From a beta proteobacterium AAP65 (lineage in GTDB: Bacteria; Pseudomonadota; Gammaproteobacteria; Burkholderiales; Burkholderiaceae_C), in contig LJHW01000008.1 of assembly GCA_001295865.1 (NCBI GenBank), positions 79,600 through 143,599 on the forward strand: a stretch of 64,000 nt of DNA. The letters run 5' to 3'. Position numbers and translations under genes: made by a program. Position 1 is the stretch's first letter, and every line of letters starts with the position of its first letter. Positions 21,625 to 33,438 of the stretch are shown here, piece after piece. The notes beneath the pieces are model-generated. The model did no database searches, had not been told where the DNA came from, and worked only from the letters and a program-made list of their open reading frames with translations.

Positions 21625-22511
21625 TCGAAGCGCGCGTGGCGGGTGCCATCGGCCCCGCCGTGGCCTACACGCTGCAGGAGGCGCGGGCCGAGGACTTCGA
21701 GGCGTTGCACGCGCTGCGCCTGCGCGCGATGCGGCCGAGCCTGGAGAACCTCGGCCGCTACGACGAACAACGTTCACGTGAGCGCCTGGCCGAGAGCTTC
21801 GTGCCAGCGCACACGCAGCACATCGTGGTGGACGGCCAGCGCGTGGGTTTCCTCGTGCTTCGCAAGCTGAGCCACGCGCTGCGCCTGAACCACTTCTACA
21901 TCGACCCGCCGTTCGCGCGCCGCGGCATCGGCAGCACCGTGCTGCGCGGCGTGTCGGCGCAGGCGGATGAGCTGCAGCTGCCGCTGGAGCTGGTGGCGCT
22001 CAAGGGCAGCCCGGCCAACCGCTTCTACCAACGCCACGGTTTTGTGGCCACCGGTGAGGGGCCCTGGGACATCGACTACCTGCGCCCACCGCAGACACCC
22101 ACGCTGCAACTCGTGCGCCGCTTCTGGCAGGCCTTGCAGGCGCGTGATTTCGCCGGCGCGCGGGCGCTGCTGAGCGACGATTTCAGCAGCACCTGGTGGA
22201 GCAGCGGCGAGCGCTACACCAACGCCGACGGCTACATCGCAATGCAGCAGGCCTACCCTGAGGGCTGGACCATCCTCCTCAAGGAACTGGTGCGCCTGGC
22301 CGATGGCCGTGTGCTGGCGCTGGTGCGGGTGGACCAGCCACCGGGCGTGTTTTTCGCCACCACGCTGTGCCGCGTCGACGAGGGCCGCATCACCGCGGTC
22401 GACGAGTACTGGGCCACGGTGGAAGCCCCGCCGGCCTGGCGCACGCTCGCGGCCTTCGCGGGGCTGCAGCTCTGCAACCCGCAAGACGACCCGAGGGCGC
22501 AGCGGCCTTGA
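21621..22511 (+). CDS. GNAT acetyltransferase fused to an NTF2/SnoaL-like domain
   Basis: A 296-residue two-domain protein. Residues about 15-155 form a GNAT acetyltransferase ([42 protein letters not shown] with the R-x-G-x-G acyl-CoA loop; [17 protein letters not shown]). Residues about 165-285 read as an NTF2/SnoaL-like cone ([37 protein letters not shown]). The start overlaps the mutase stop by ATGA and the stop overlaps the meaB TTG start, so it is embedded and coupled between the mutase and its chaperone. A plausible but unproven role is acylation of a pathway enzyme, or a small-molecule acyl transfer linked to propionyl-CoA. The NTF2-like half may bind a ligand. No closer functional assignment is possible. 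Confidence 0.8.
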
Positions 22512-23506
22512 ACGCGCTGGCGAGCCTTCCCGCGGCCGAGCAGGTGCTGGCCGAGGCCGTGCTGGGCGCCCCCGGCCCGGCGCAGCGCCGTGCGCTGGCC
22601 AAGAGCATCACCTTGCTGGAGAGCACGCGCGCCGACCACCGCCAGCGCGCCGACGCGCTGCTGAACGCGCTGCTGCCCCACAGCGGCGGCGCCTTGCGCC
22701 TGGGCATCAGCGGCGTGCCGGGCGTGGGCAAGAGCACCTTCATCGAGGGCCTGGGCCTCTTCCTCATCGAACGCGGCCACCGCGTGGCCGTGCTGGCCGT
22801 GGACCCGAGCAGCAGCGTGGGCGGCGGCAGCATCCTGGGCGACAAGACGCGCATGGAGCGCCTCTCCGTGCACGAGCGCGCCTACATCCGCCCCAGCCCC
22901 AGCAGCGGCACGCTGGGCGGTGTGGCCGAAAAAACGCGCGAGGCCATGCTGGTGTGCGAGGCCGCGGGCCATGACATCGTGATCGTCGAGACCGTGGGCG
23001 TGGGCCAGAGCGAAACCGCCGTGGCCGGCATGACCGACCTCTTCGTGCTGATGCAGCTGCCCAACGCCGGCGACGACCTGCAGGCCATCAAGAAGGGCGT
23101 GATGGAGCTGGCCGACCTGGTGCTCATCAACAAGGCCGATCTCGACGAGAACGCCGCCACGCGGGCACGGGCGCAGATCACGAGCGCCTTGCGCTTCTTC
23201 GGCCCGCACGCCCAGCACGGCGCGCAGGTGCTGCAGCTCAGCGCGCTGCAGGGCCTGGGCCTGCCCGAGTTCTGGGCCGCCGTGACGGCCTTCCGCGACG
23301 AACGCCAGGCCAGCGGTGCGCTCGCCGAGCGCCGCCGCGCCCAAGACGAAGCCTGGATGTGGGAACGCATCGAAGCCGGCCTGCGCCAGCGTTTCAGACA
23401 ACACCCGGGCGTGCGCGCGCAACTGCCGGCGCTGGCCGACGAGGTGCGCGCCGGGCGGCTCGCCGCCAGCGTGGCGGCGCGCCGCTTGCTCGACCTGCTG
23501 AACTGA
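22508..23506 (+). CDS. meaB: MeaB-type GTPase chaperone of methylmalonyl-CoA mutase
   Basis: A 332-residue G3E-family GTPase (MeaB/ArgK) that guards and reloads the B12 cofactor of methylmalonyl-CoA mutase. The Walker A loop is GVPGVGKS (residues 69-76). Switch motifs follow in [22 protein letters not shown] and [12 protein letters not shown], and the guanine-specificity motif is NKAD. The C-terminal dimerisation arm is present. The start is a TTG at 22508 overlapping the stop of the GNAT gene (TTGA). No ATG gives a better N-terminus, and the resulting length is normal. Position two genes after the mutase supports the role. Confidence 0.95.
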   Translation: MNALASLPAAEQVLAEAVLGAPGPAQRRALAKSITLLESTRADHRQRADALLNALLPHSGGALRLGISGVPGVGKSTFIEGLGLFLIERGHRVAVLAVDPSSSVGGGSILGDKTRMERLSVHERAYIRPSPSSGTLGGVAEKTREAMLVCEAAGHDIVIVETVGVGQSETAVAGMTDLFVLMQLPNAGDDLQAIKKGVMELADLVLINKADLDENAATRARAQITSALRFFGPHAQHGAQVLQLSALQGLGLPEFWAAVTAFRDERQASGALAERRRAQDEAWMWERIEAGLRQRFRQHPGVRAQLPALADEVRAGRLAASVAARRLLDLLN

Positions 23507-23537
23507 ATCTTGTGAATTGACCGAGGAGACATTCCCC

Positions 23538-25070
<1,533 letters not shown>

Positions 25071-25089
25071 GCCCGCCTGGGCCTCTGCC

Positions 25090-26490
25090 ATGAACCGCGG
25101 CATCCGCAAGCTCTTCGACCTTCGCGAGGATCAGGACGACCCTCAGGCTATCGACGCCGACGTGCGCGCCAGCGTGCGCTTCGCTGGTACCAACCTCTGG
25201 GTGCTGATCTTTGCGATCCTGGTCGCATCGGTGGGGCTGAACGTCAACTCCACGGCGGTGATCATCGGCGCGATGCTGATTTCGCCGTTGATGGGGCCGA
25301 TCGTCGGCATGGGCTACGCCGCGGCCATCAACGATTTCGAACTGATCCGCCAGAGCGCGCGCAACCTCGGCACCTTCACGGGGCTGAGCCTGCTGACCTC
25401 GATGTTTTACTTTTCGCTGAGCCCGCTGGACGTGCCCGGCAGCGAGCTGATGGCGCGAACGACGCCGACGCTGTGGGACGTGCTGATCGCGGCTTTCGGC
25501 GGCGCCGCCGGCATGGTGGCACTGACGCGCAAGAGCATCAGCAACGTTGTTCCTGGTGTGGCCATCGCCACGGCCCTGATGCCGCCGCTGTGCACGGCCG
25601 GCTTCGGCCTGGCCAATGGGCGCTGGGAGATGTTCGCCGGCGCCTTCTACCTGTTCCTGATCAACAGCGTGTTCATCGCCGCCAGCACGCTGGCGGTGTG
25701 CAAGCTCGTCCAACTGCCGCCGGTGGCCGACCTGGACCCCGCCAAGCGGGCGCGCAACCGGGCCATCATCACCGTGGGGCTGATCGCGGTGCTCGTCCCC
25801 AGCGTCTGGTTGGGCTGGCGCTTCGTGCAGCAAGAGGTGTTCGCGGCCAGCGCACAGCAGCTGCTGCGCAGGCTGGAGGTCGACCCGCGCTACTCGATCG
25901 TCGGCCAGTCGGTCGACCGCGCGGCGCGGCGCATCGGCGTGACCGTCGTGGGCGCCGAGGCCGAGCAGCAGCTGCGCGAGCAGACGCCGAAGCTGCTCGC
26001 ACAGCACGGCCTGCATGGCGCCGAGCTGCTGGTGCGGCGTGCCGGTGGCGGCGCGCTCGACCTGGGGCAGCTGCGCGAACAGCTGCAGGCCGACGTGCGC
26101 CGCGACGTCAGCGAGTTGCTCAGCGAGCGGCTGGCGCGCAGCGAGCAGGCGCGCCTGGAACTGCAGCAGCGGCTGGACGAATCGTCGCGCCGCGAGCAAC
26201 AGGCCCTGGCCCTGGCGCCGGCCGTGCTGGCCGAGCTGCAGGCCCAGCAGCCCGAGGTTCGGGCGGCCACGCTGGCGCCGGGGCAGCGTGTCGTGGTTGC
26301 CGCGGCAGCGGGCACGGCGTCCGCGCCGGCCGCCGAGCCGCGCATGGTGGTTGTGCTCGATGTGGCACGGCCGCTGCGCCCGGCCGACCGACAGCGCCTC
26401 GCGGCTTGGCTGGCTTTGCGGCTGGGCAGCGGGCCGGTCGACCTGTTCGAACGTGTGACGAATGCGCCGCTCGCGGGCCGGGCGCCTTGA
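25090..26490 (+). CDS. DUF389-family membrane protein inside the carboxylase operon
   Basis: A 466-residue membrane protein. The N-terminal half (about residues 30-240) holds roughly five or six helices and the DUF389 signature: ASVGLNVNSTAVIIGAMLISPLMGPIVGMGYA, then LTRKSISNVVPGVAIATALMPPLCTAGFGLANG. The C-terminal half (about 250-466) is soluble, Ala/Glu/Gln/Arg-rich and strongly predicted as coiled coil (AEQQLREQTPKLL, SEQARLELQQRLDESSRREQQALAL). DUF389 proteins are conserved but poorly characterised. Spacing is 19 nt from pccB and 22 nt to pccA, so co-transcription with the carboxylase is very likely. A transporter or membrane scaffold role is only a guess. Confidence 0.82.
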   Translation: MNRGIRKLFDLREDQDDPQAIDADVRASVRFAGTNLWVLIFAILVASVGLNVNSTAVIIGAMLISPLMGPIVGMGYAAAINDFELIRQSARNLGTFTGLSLLTSMFYFSLSPLDVPGSELMARTTPTLWDVLIAAFGGAAGMVALTRKSISNVVPGVAIATALMPPLCTAGFGLANGRWEMFAGAFYLFLINSVFIAASTLAVCKLVQLPPVADLDPAKRARNRAIITVGLIAVLVPSVWLGWRFVQQEVFAASAQQLLRRLEVDPRYSIVGQSVDRAARRIGVTVVGAEAEQQLREQTPKLLAQHGLHGAELLVRRAGGGALDLGQLREQLQADVRRDVSELLSERLARSEQARLELQQRLDESSRREQQALALAPAVLAELQAQQPEVRAATLAPGQRVVVAAAAGTASAPAAEPRMVVVLDVARPLRPADRQRLAAWLALRLGSGPVDLFERVTNAPLAGRAP

Positions 26491-26512
26491 AACAAGCCAG
26501 ATTGGAGAGACG

Positions 26513-28543
26513 ATGTTCCAGAAGATCCTGATCGCCAACCGCGGCGAAATCGCCTGCCGCGTCATCAAGACCGCGAAGCGCATGGGCATCGCCACCGTGG
26601 CGGTGTATTCGGATGCCGACCGCGACGCGCGCCATGTCGAGCTGGCCGACGAGGCCGTGCGTCTGGGCCCGGCGCCCAGCCGCGAGAGCTACCTCGTCGC
26701 CGACAAGATCATCGCCGCCGCCAAGGCCACCGGCGCGCAGGCCATCCACCCGGGCTACGGCTTCCTGAGCGAAAACGAAGACTTCGCGCGCCGCGTGGAG
26801 GAGGAAGGCCTGGTCTTCATCGGCCCCAAGCACGCCAGCATCGCGGCCATGGGCGACAAGATCGCCTCGAAGAAGCTGGCCGGCGAAGCGAAGGTCAACA
26901 CCATCCCCGGCTGGAACGCGCCCATCGAATCGCCCGAGCAGGCGGTGAAGATCGCGCAGGACATCGGCTACCCGGTGATGATCAAGGCCAGCGCCGGCGG
27001 TGGTGGCAAGGGCCTGCGCGTGGCCTTCAACGACAAGGAAGCGTTTGAAGGTTTCAGCAGCTGCCGCAACGAAGCCCGCAACAGCTTCGGCGACGACCGC
27101 GTCTTCATTGAGAAGTTCGTCGAGAGCCCGCGCCACATCGAGATCCAGGTGCTGGGCGATGCGCACGGCCACGTGGTCTTCCTGCACGAGCGCGAGTGCT
27201 CCATCCAGCGCCGGCACCAGAAGGTGATCGAAGAGGCGCCGTCGCCTTTCATCAGCGAGGCCACACGCGCGGCCATGGGCGCGCAGGCCGTGGCGCTGGC
27301 CAAGGCGGTGAACTACCAGAGCGCGGGCACGGTGGAGTTCGTGGTCGGCAAGGACCAGAGCTTCTATTTCCTCGAGATGAACACGCGGCTGCAGGTGGAG
27401 CACCCGGTCACCGAGTGCATCACCGGCATCGACCTCGTGGAGATGATGATCCGCGTGGCCGCGGGCGAGCCGCTGCCCTTCACGCAAGACCAGATTCCGC
27501 GCCGCGGCTGGGCCATCGAGTGCCGCATCAACGCCGAAGACCCCTTCCGCGGCTTCCTGCCTTCCACCGGCCGGCTGGTGCGCTACCAGCCGCCACCCAC
27601 CACGATGGAAGCGGCGCTGCCGATGCCTGAACAAGGCGGCGTGCGTGTGGACACCGGCGTCTACGAAGGCGGCGAGATCCCGATGCACTACGACTCGATG
27701 ATCGCCAAGCTCATCGTGCACGGGGCCACGCGGGGGGAGGCGATTGCCAAGATGCGCGAGGCGCTCAACGGCTTCGTCATCCGTGGCGTCAACAGCAACA
27801 TCCCCTTCCAGGCGGCCTTGCTGGCGCACCCGAAGTTCGTCAGCGGCGACTTCAACACCGGCTTCATCGCCGAGCACTACGCGCAGGGCTTCAAGGCCGA
27901 AGACGTGCCGCATGCCGACCCCGGCTTCCTGCACGCGCTGGCCGCGGCAGCCTGGCGCCTGTACCGCGAGCGTGCGGTCGGCATCAGCGGCCAGTTGGAC
28001 GGACATGGCGTGAGCGTCGGCGAAGATGCGGTGGTGGCCGTCAAGGGCGTGGCCGGCCAGCACCTGCACGTGCCGGCGCGTGTGGCTTTGGCCGAAGGTG
28101 GCGTGCAGGTGGTGCTGGGGGGCCAGACCTACGCCCTGCAACTGCAATGGCGCTTCGGCGGCATTCGCGCGCAGGGTGTGTGCAACGGTCAGCCCTTCAC
28201 TGCGCAGATGGAGCGCCAGGGCCTGTGGCTGCGCGTGGAACACAATGGCACCCGCATCGAAGCGCAGGTGATGAGCCCGCGTGCGGCCGAGCTGATGCAG
28301 CTGATGCCCTTCAAGGCACCGGCCGACATGAGCAAGTTCCTCATCTCGCCCATGCCCGGCCTGTTGGTGGACGTGGCCGTGCAGCCCGGCCAGAAGGTGC
28401 TGGCCGGCGAGAGGCTGGCCGTCATCGAAGCGATGAAAATGGAGAACATCCTCACCGCCACGCAAGACGGCGTGGTGGCCGAGCTGCTGGCGAAGAAGGG
28501 CGAGAGCCTCGCCGTCGACCAGCCCATCCTCAGCTTTCGCTGA
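26513..28543 (+). CDS. pccA: Propionyl-CoA carboxylase alpha subunit (biotin carboxylase plus biotin carrier)
   Basis: A 676-residue enzyme. The biotin carboxylase domain fills residues 1-450 (ILIANRGEIACRVIKTAKRMGI; ATP-grasp glycine loop KASAGGGGKGLRVAF; HPVTECITGIDLVE). The central BT-type linker region is at about 480-590. The C-terminal biotinyl domain has the EAMKMEN motif with the biotinylated Lys642. ATP and bicarbonate carboxylate the biotin, and PccB then passes the carboxyl to propionyl-CoA. The start at 26513 (MFQKILIANRGE) is the family N-terminus; the frame is open a little further upstream to 26462. An AGAGA site precedes the ATG. bioB follows at once. Confidence 0.95.
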   Translation: MFQKILIANRGEIACRVIKTAKRMGIATVAVYSDADRDARHVELADEAVRLGPAPSRESYLVADKIIAAAKATGAQAIHPGYGFLSENEDFARRVEEEGLVFIGPKHASIAAMGDKIASKKLAGEAKVNTIPGWNAPIESPEQAVKIAQDIGYPVMIKASAGGGGKGLRVAFNDKEAFEGFSSCRNEARNSFGDDRVFIEKFVESPRHIEIQVLGDAHGHVVFLHERECSIQRRHQKVIEEAPSPFISEATRAAMGAQAVALAKAVNYQSAGTVEFVVGKDQSFYFLEMNTRLQVEHPVTECITGIDLVEMMIRVAAGEPLPFTQDQIPRRGWAIECRINAEDPFRGFLPSTGRLVRYQPPPTTMEAALPMPEQGGVRVDTGVYEGGEIPMHYDSMIAKLIVHGATRGEAIAKMREALNGFVIRGVNSNIPFQAALLAHPKFVSGDFNTGFIAEHYAQGFKAEDVPHADPGFLHALAAAAWRLYRERAVGISGQLDGHGVSVGEDAVVAVKGVAGQHLHVPARVALAEGGVQVVLGGQTYALQLQWRFGGIRAQGVCNGQPFTAQMERQGLWLRVEHNGTRIEAQVMSPRAAELMQLMPFKAPADMSKFLISPMPGLLVDVAVQPGQKVLAGERLAVIEAMKMENILTATQDGVVAELLAKKGESLAVDQPILSFR

Positions 28544-28576
28544 GGAACTCTTTCCCTGATTGAAAGCTTGCCTGCC

Positions 28577-29611
28577 ATGAACGCAGCCGTCACCGAATCT
28601 CCCATCCAACTGCACCGCCCCGCCAAGCCCGTGGCGCCGGCCGCCGGGCCCTGGACCCGCGAAGCCGTGCTGGCGCTGATGGAAAAGCCCTTCATGGAAC
28701 TGGTGCAGCAAGCCCACGCCGTGCACCGCGAGCACTGGCCCGATGGCGACATCGAACTGGCCAGCCTGCTGAGCGTGAAAACGGGCGGCTGCCCCGAAGA
28801 CTGCGGCTACTGCCCGCAAAGCGTGCACTACGACACCGGCGTCGACGCCAGCAAGCTGATGGCGCCCGAGGCGGTGCTGGAAGCCGCGCGCGCCGCGCAG
28901 GAAGCCGGTGCCACGCGCTTCTGCATGGGCGCGGCCTGGCGCAGCCCCAACGACCGTGACGTGGAGAAGGTAGCCGAACTGGTGCGCGGTGTGCGTGGCC
29001 TGGGCCTGCAGACTTGCGCCACCCTCGGCATGCTGTCGCCTTCACAAGCCGGCACGCTGGCGGATGCGGGGTTGGATTACTACAACCACAACCTCGACAG
29101 CGCGCCCGATTTCTACCCCACCATCATCGGCACGCGGCAGTACCAAGACCGGCTCGACACCCTCAAGAACGTGCGCGAAGCCGGCATCCATGTGTGCTGC
29201 GGTGGCATCGTCGGCATGGGCGAAACGCGCGATCAGCGTGCCGGCTTGGTGGCCGAACTGGCCAACCTGAACCCGCCGCCGGAATCGGTGCCCGTCAACG
29301 ACCTCGTGCGCGTGGAAGGCACGCCCTTGGCCGATGGCTTGAAAGACAGCGCGCCGCTCGATCCCTTCGAGGTGGTGCGCGTCATCGCCGCCGCCCGCAT
29401 CACCATGCCGGGCTCGCGCGTGCGCCTGTCGGCCGGCCGGCGCGAGCTGGGCGATGGCATCCAGGCCCTGTGTTTCATGGCCGGTGCCAACAGCATCTTC
29501 TACGGCGACAAGCTGCTCGTCACCGGCAACCCCGATGCCGAAGGCGACCGCGCGCTGCTGCAGCGCCTGGACCTGAAGACCACCGGGCAGGTGGTGGCCG
29601 CCAAGGGCTGA
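28577..29611 (+). CDS. bioB: Biotin synthase
   Basis: A 344-residue radical-SAM enzyme that inserts sulfur into dethiobiotin to make biotin. The radical-SAM cluster motif is [12 protein letters not shown] (Cys72, Cys76, Cys79). Other family marks are the [10 protein letters not shown] lead-in, [15 protein letters not shown], and [18 protein letters not shown] at 28568 is also in frame; the ATG at 28577 (MNAAVTESP) is preferred. The other biotin genes (bioF, bioA, bioD) are not in the window. Its location next to two biotin-dependent enzyme genes suggests supply of the cofactor on demand. Confidence 0.96.
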   Translation: MNAAVTESPIQLHRPAKPVAPAAGPWTREAVLALMEKPFMELVQQAHAVHREHWPDGDIELASLLSVKTGGCPEDCGYCPQSVHYDTGVDASKLMAPEAVLEAARAAQEAGATRFCMGAAWRSPNDRDVEKVAELVRGVRGLGLQTCATLGMLSPSQAGTLADAGLDYYNHNLDSAPDFYPTIIGTRQYQDRLDTLKNVREAGIHVCCGGIVGMGETRDQRAGLVAELANLNPPPESVPVNDLVRVEGTPLADGLKDSAPLDPFEVVRVIAAARITMPGSRVRLSAGRRELGDGIQALCFMAGANSIFYGDKLLVTGNPDAEGDRALLQRLDLKTTGQVVAAKG

Positions 29612-29619
29612 GCTTCGCC

Positions 29620-30087
29620 ATGAGCACGCCCAAGCCCTTCCGCATCCTCGGGGTGCAGCAGATCGCGATCGGCGGCCCCGACAAGCAGCGCCTGCAGAAG
29701 TTGTGGGTCGAGATCTTCGGCCTGCAGGTGAAGAGCACCTTCGTCAGCGAACGCGAGAACGTCGACGAGGACATCTGCGCTTTAGGTCAAGGCCCGCACG
29801 CGGTGGAGGTCGACCTGATGCAGCCGCTGGACCCGGAGAAGAAGCCGGCCGTGCACACCACGCCGCTGAACCATGTGGGGCTGTGGGTGGACGATCTGCG
29901 CAAGGCCGTCGAGTGGATGACCGCGAACGGCGTGCGTTTTGCGCCAGGCGGCATCCGCCAGGGCGCCGCGGGCCACGACATCTGCTTCATCCATCCCAAG
30001 GCGAGCGACGACTTCCCCATCGGCGGCGAAGGCGTGCTGATCGAGCTGGTGCAGGCGCCGCCCGAGGTCATCGCAGCCCTGGGCTGA
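29620..30087 (+). CDS. VOC-family protein, candidate methylmalonyl-CoA epimerase
   Basis: A 155-residue vicinal-oxygen-chelate (glyoxalase fold) protein with two beta-alpha-beta-beta-beta modules (about 8-70 and 82-150). Metal-site positions by analogy with methylmalonyl-CoA epimerase are Gln14 (in [10 protein letters not shown], where epimerases have His), Glu63 or Asp65 (in VEVDLMQP), His85 (in [10 protein letters not shown]) and Glu142 (in VLIELVQ). It is the last gene of the propionate cluster, 8 nt after bioB. Since (S)- to (R)-methylmalonyl-CoA epimerisation is needed between carboxylase and mutase and no other candidate is in the window, this role is a good hypothesis. A lactoylglutathione-lyase-like or other VOC activity is the alternative. 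Confidence 0.7.
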   Translation: MSTPKPFRILGVQQIAIGGPDKQRLQKLWVEIFGLQVKSTFVSERENVDEDICALGQGPHAVEVDLMQPLDPEKKPAVHTTPLNHVGLWVDDLRKAVEWMTANGVRFAPGGIRQGAAGHDICFIHPKASDDFPIGGEGVLIELVQAPPEVIAALG

Positions 30088-30203
30088 CCTTGTCAGCCGC
30101 GGGCCCATCTAGGCACCGCACTCCAACCGCCGCCGCACGGGGTGTCACCGGGGCGGCTTATGCTTCGCGCCCCCGCGGCCCCGGCCGCACCACCCTGGCG
30201 ACC

Positions 30204-31876
<1,673 letters not shown>

Positions 31877-31966
31877 GGCCCGACCCCGGGTGCGGTCACA
31901 GCGTCTGGGGTTTTCCCTTCGCTAGAGTGCAGGTTCCGTCGATTCCTTGATGAACAGGACCTCGCC

Positions 31967-32653
31967 ATGAGCGCCTTCTCCCTGCTCGAACAACTGCTGA
32001 AGTCCGGCATGCCCGCCGCGGGCAGCCCGCAGCGCAGCGACCTTGGCAAGTACGCCGGCGGCGCCGCCGTGGGCGGCGTGCTGGGCCTGCTGCTGGGCAG
32101 CAAACGCGGCCGCAGCATGGGCGGCACGGCGCTGAAGTACGGCAGCGTCGCGGCCCTGGGCGCACTGGCCTGGAAGGTCTACCAAGACCACCAGGCCAAG
32201 CAGACCGCTGCAGCCGCACCCGCGCCGGGCCGCGCGCCCATCGACATCACGCCACCGGCCTATGCCGCGCCCGCCAGCTTTGCCGCGCTGCCCGCGCCGC
32301 AACTGGAAGCGCACAGCCAGGCCATGCTCAAGGCGCTGATCGCCGCGGCCAAGGCCGATGGCCACATGGACGAGCGTGAACGCGGCCTGGTGCACGCCGA
32401 GCTGCAGCGCATCGAGGCCGACGCGGCCACACGCGCCTGGGTGGACGCCGAACTCGCGCGCCCCGTGGAGCCTGCCGAGGTGGCCGCTGCGGCCACCGGC
32501 CCCGAGATGGCCGCCGAGATCTACCTCGCCAGCGTGCTGGTGGTCGACCAGACCACGACCATGGAGCGCGCCTACCTCGACGCCCTGGCGCGTGAGCTGC
32601 GCCTGGCGCCCACGCTGAAGGCCGACCTGGAAGCGCGCGCCGCAGCCGCCTGA
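31967..32653 (+). CDS. DUF533/TerB-like protein (YebE-type)
   Basis: A 228-residue protein with an N-terminal LEQLLKSG, a glycine-rich hydrophobic segment GKYAGGAAVGGVLGLLLGSKRGRSMGGTALKYGSVAALGALAWKVYQ (membrane-associated, broken here only by the basic KRGR), and a C-terminal all-helical TerB-like domain (about 105-228: MLKALIAAAKADGHMDERERGLV; DQTTTMERAYLDALARELRL). TerB-like domains bind metal through Asp/Glu pairs, and DGHMDERE fits. E. coli YebE is a stress-linked inner-membrane protein of unclear function; the same holds here. It starts 90 nt after panC and is followed by a strong GC hairpin. Confidence 0.85.
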   Translation: MSAFSLLEQLLKSGMPAAGSPQRSDLGKYAGGAAVGGVLGLLLGSKRGRSMGGTALKYGSVAALGALAWKVYQDHQAKQTAAAAPAPGRAPIDITPPAYAAPASFAALPAPQLEAHSQAMLKALIAAAKADGHMDERERGLVHAELQRIEADAATRAWVDAELARPVEPAEVAAAATGPEMAAEIYLASVLVVDQTTTMERAYLDALARELRLAPTLKADLEARAAAA

Positions 32654-32664
32654 ACGTGGGGTGG

Positions 32665-32687
32665 GGCGCGCCGCGCCGCGGCGCGCC
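32665..32687 (+). terminator. GC-rich hairpin after the DUF533 gene
   Basis: A 10-bp perfect stem (arms GGCGCGCCGC and GCGGCGCGCC, 3-nt loop) begins 12 nt after the stop. There is no T-tract, so it is either a weak terminator or an mRNA-protecting stem. Confidence 0.45.
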
Positions 32688-32756
32688 TGTCGCAGGCCTG
32701 TCATCGGGGCTGCCTAAGGTGCCGGCATTCCATCCGCACCTTCAGGAGAGAGCCCC

Positions 32757-33425
32757 ATGTTCACCATCCCGCGCACCCTGGCCGCCTTGACGCTGGCCGC
32801 CGCTGCCGCCGGCGCACAAGCCCAACTCGCCTTCACCGAAGTGGCGCCCTGGAGCAGCGGCAACTCGCCCGTGTCGGCCGACTGGTTCGAGATCACCAAC
32901 TTCGGCAGCGAGGCCGTGGACCTCACCGGTTTCCGCATCGACGATGGCTCCAACAACTTCGCTGCCTCGGTGGCGCTCGCCGGTGTCACCAGCCTGGCGC
33001 CCGGGCAATCGGCCGTGTTCATCGAAGGCAGCGCGCCCAATGCCAACTTCGTGAGCACCTGGTTCGGCGCGAACGCGCCGGCGGGCCTGCTGCTCGGCAA
33101 CTACAGCGGCTCTGGCATCGGACTGAGCACCAGCGGTGATGCGCTGAACCTCTACACAGCCGCTGGCATGCTGCTCACGCGTGTCGATTTCGGTGCTTCG
33201 CCGGCGAGCGCGCCTTACGCCACCTTCGACAACGCGGCGGGCGCCAGCGGCGTCACGCTGGGCGCGCTGTCGGTGGTGGGCCTCAACGGTGCGTTCGTGG
33301 CTGCGGCCGGTGGCGAGATCGGTTCGCCCGGCACCGTGGGCGTCGTGCCCGAACCGGGCACCTGGGCACTGATGCTGGCGGGCTTGGCCGCCGTGGGCCG
33401 CTTGGCCCGCCGCCGCTCGGCTTGA
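32757..33425 (+). CDS. PEP-CTERM protein with a lamin-tail-like domain
   Basis: A 222-residue exported protein. A signal peptide (MFTIPRTLAALTLAAAAAGAQA, cut near residue 22) is followed by a lamin-tail-type beta-sandwich (LAFTEVAPWSSGNSP, DWFEITNFGSEAVDLTGFRIDDGSNNF). The C-terminus is a PEP-CTERM sorting signal: VPEPGTWALMLAGLAAVG followed by RLARRRSA. PEP-CTERM proteins are cut and anchored by an exosortase (EpsH/XrtA family) in bacteria that make an exopolysaccharide. No exosortase gene lies in this window. Only 13 nt separate it from the next, similarly sorted protein. The gap upstream (32654-32756) carries the hairpin described. Confidence 0.88.
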   Translation: MFTIPRTLAALTLAAAAAGAQAQLAFTEVAPWSSGNSPVSADWFEITNFGSEAVDLTGFRIDDGSNNFAASVALAGVTSLAPGQSAVFIEGSAPNANFVSTWFGANAPAGLLLGNYSGSGIGLSTSGDALNLYTAAGMLLTRVDFGASPASAPYATFDNAAGASGVTLGALSVVGLNGAFVAAAGGEIGSPGTVGVVPEPGTWALMLAGLAAVGRLARRRSA

Positions 33426-33438
33426 AGCGGGGCGCACC

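Noticed and set aside
26120..28828. 902-residue antisense frame over pccA
   Set aside because: PccA is certain on the plus strand. The antisense product is compositionally biased and featureless.
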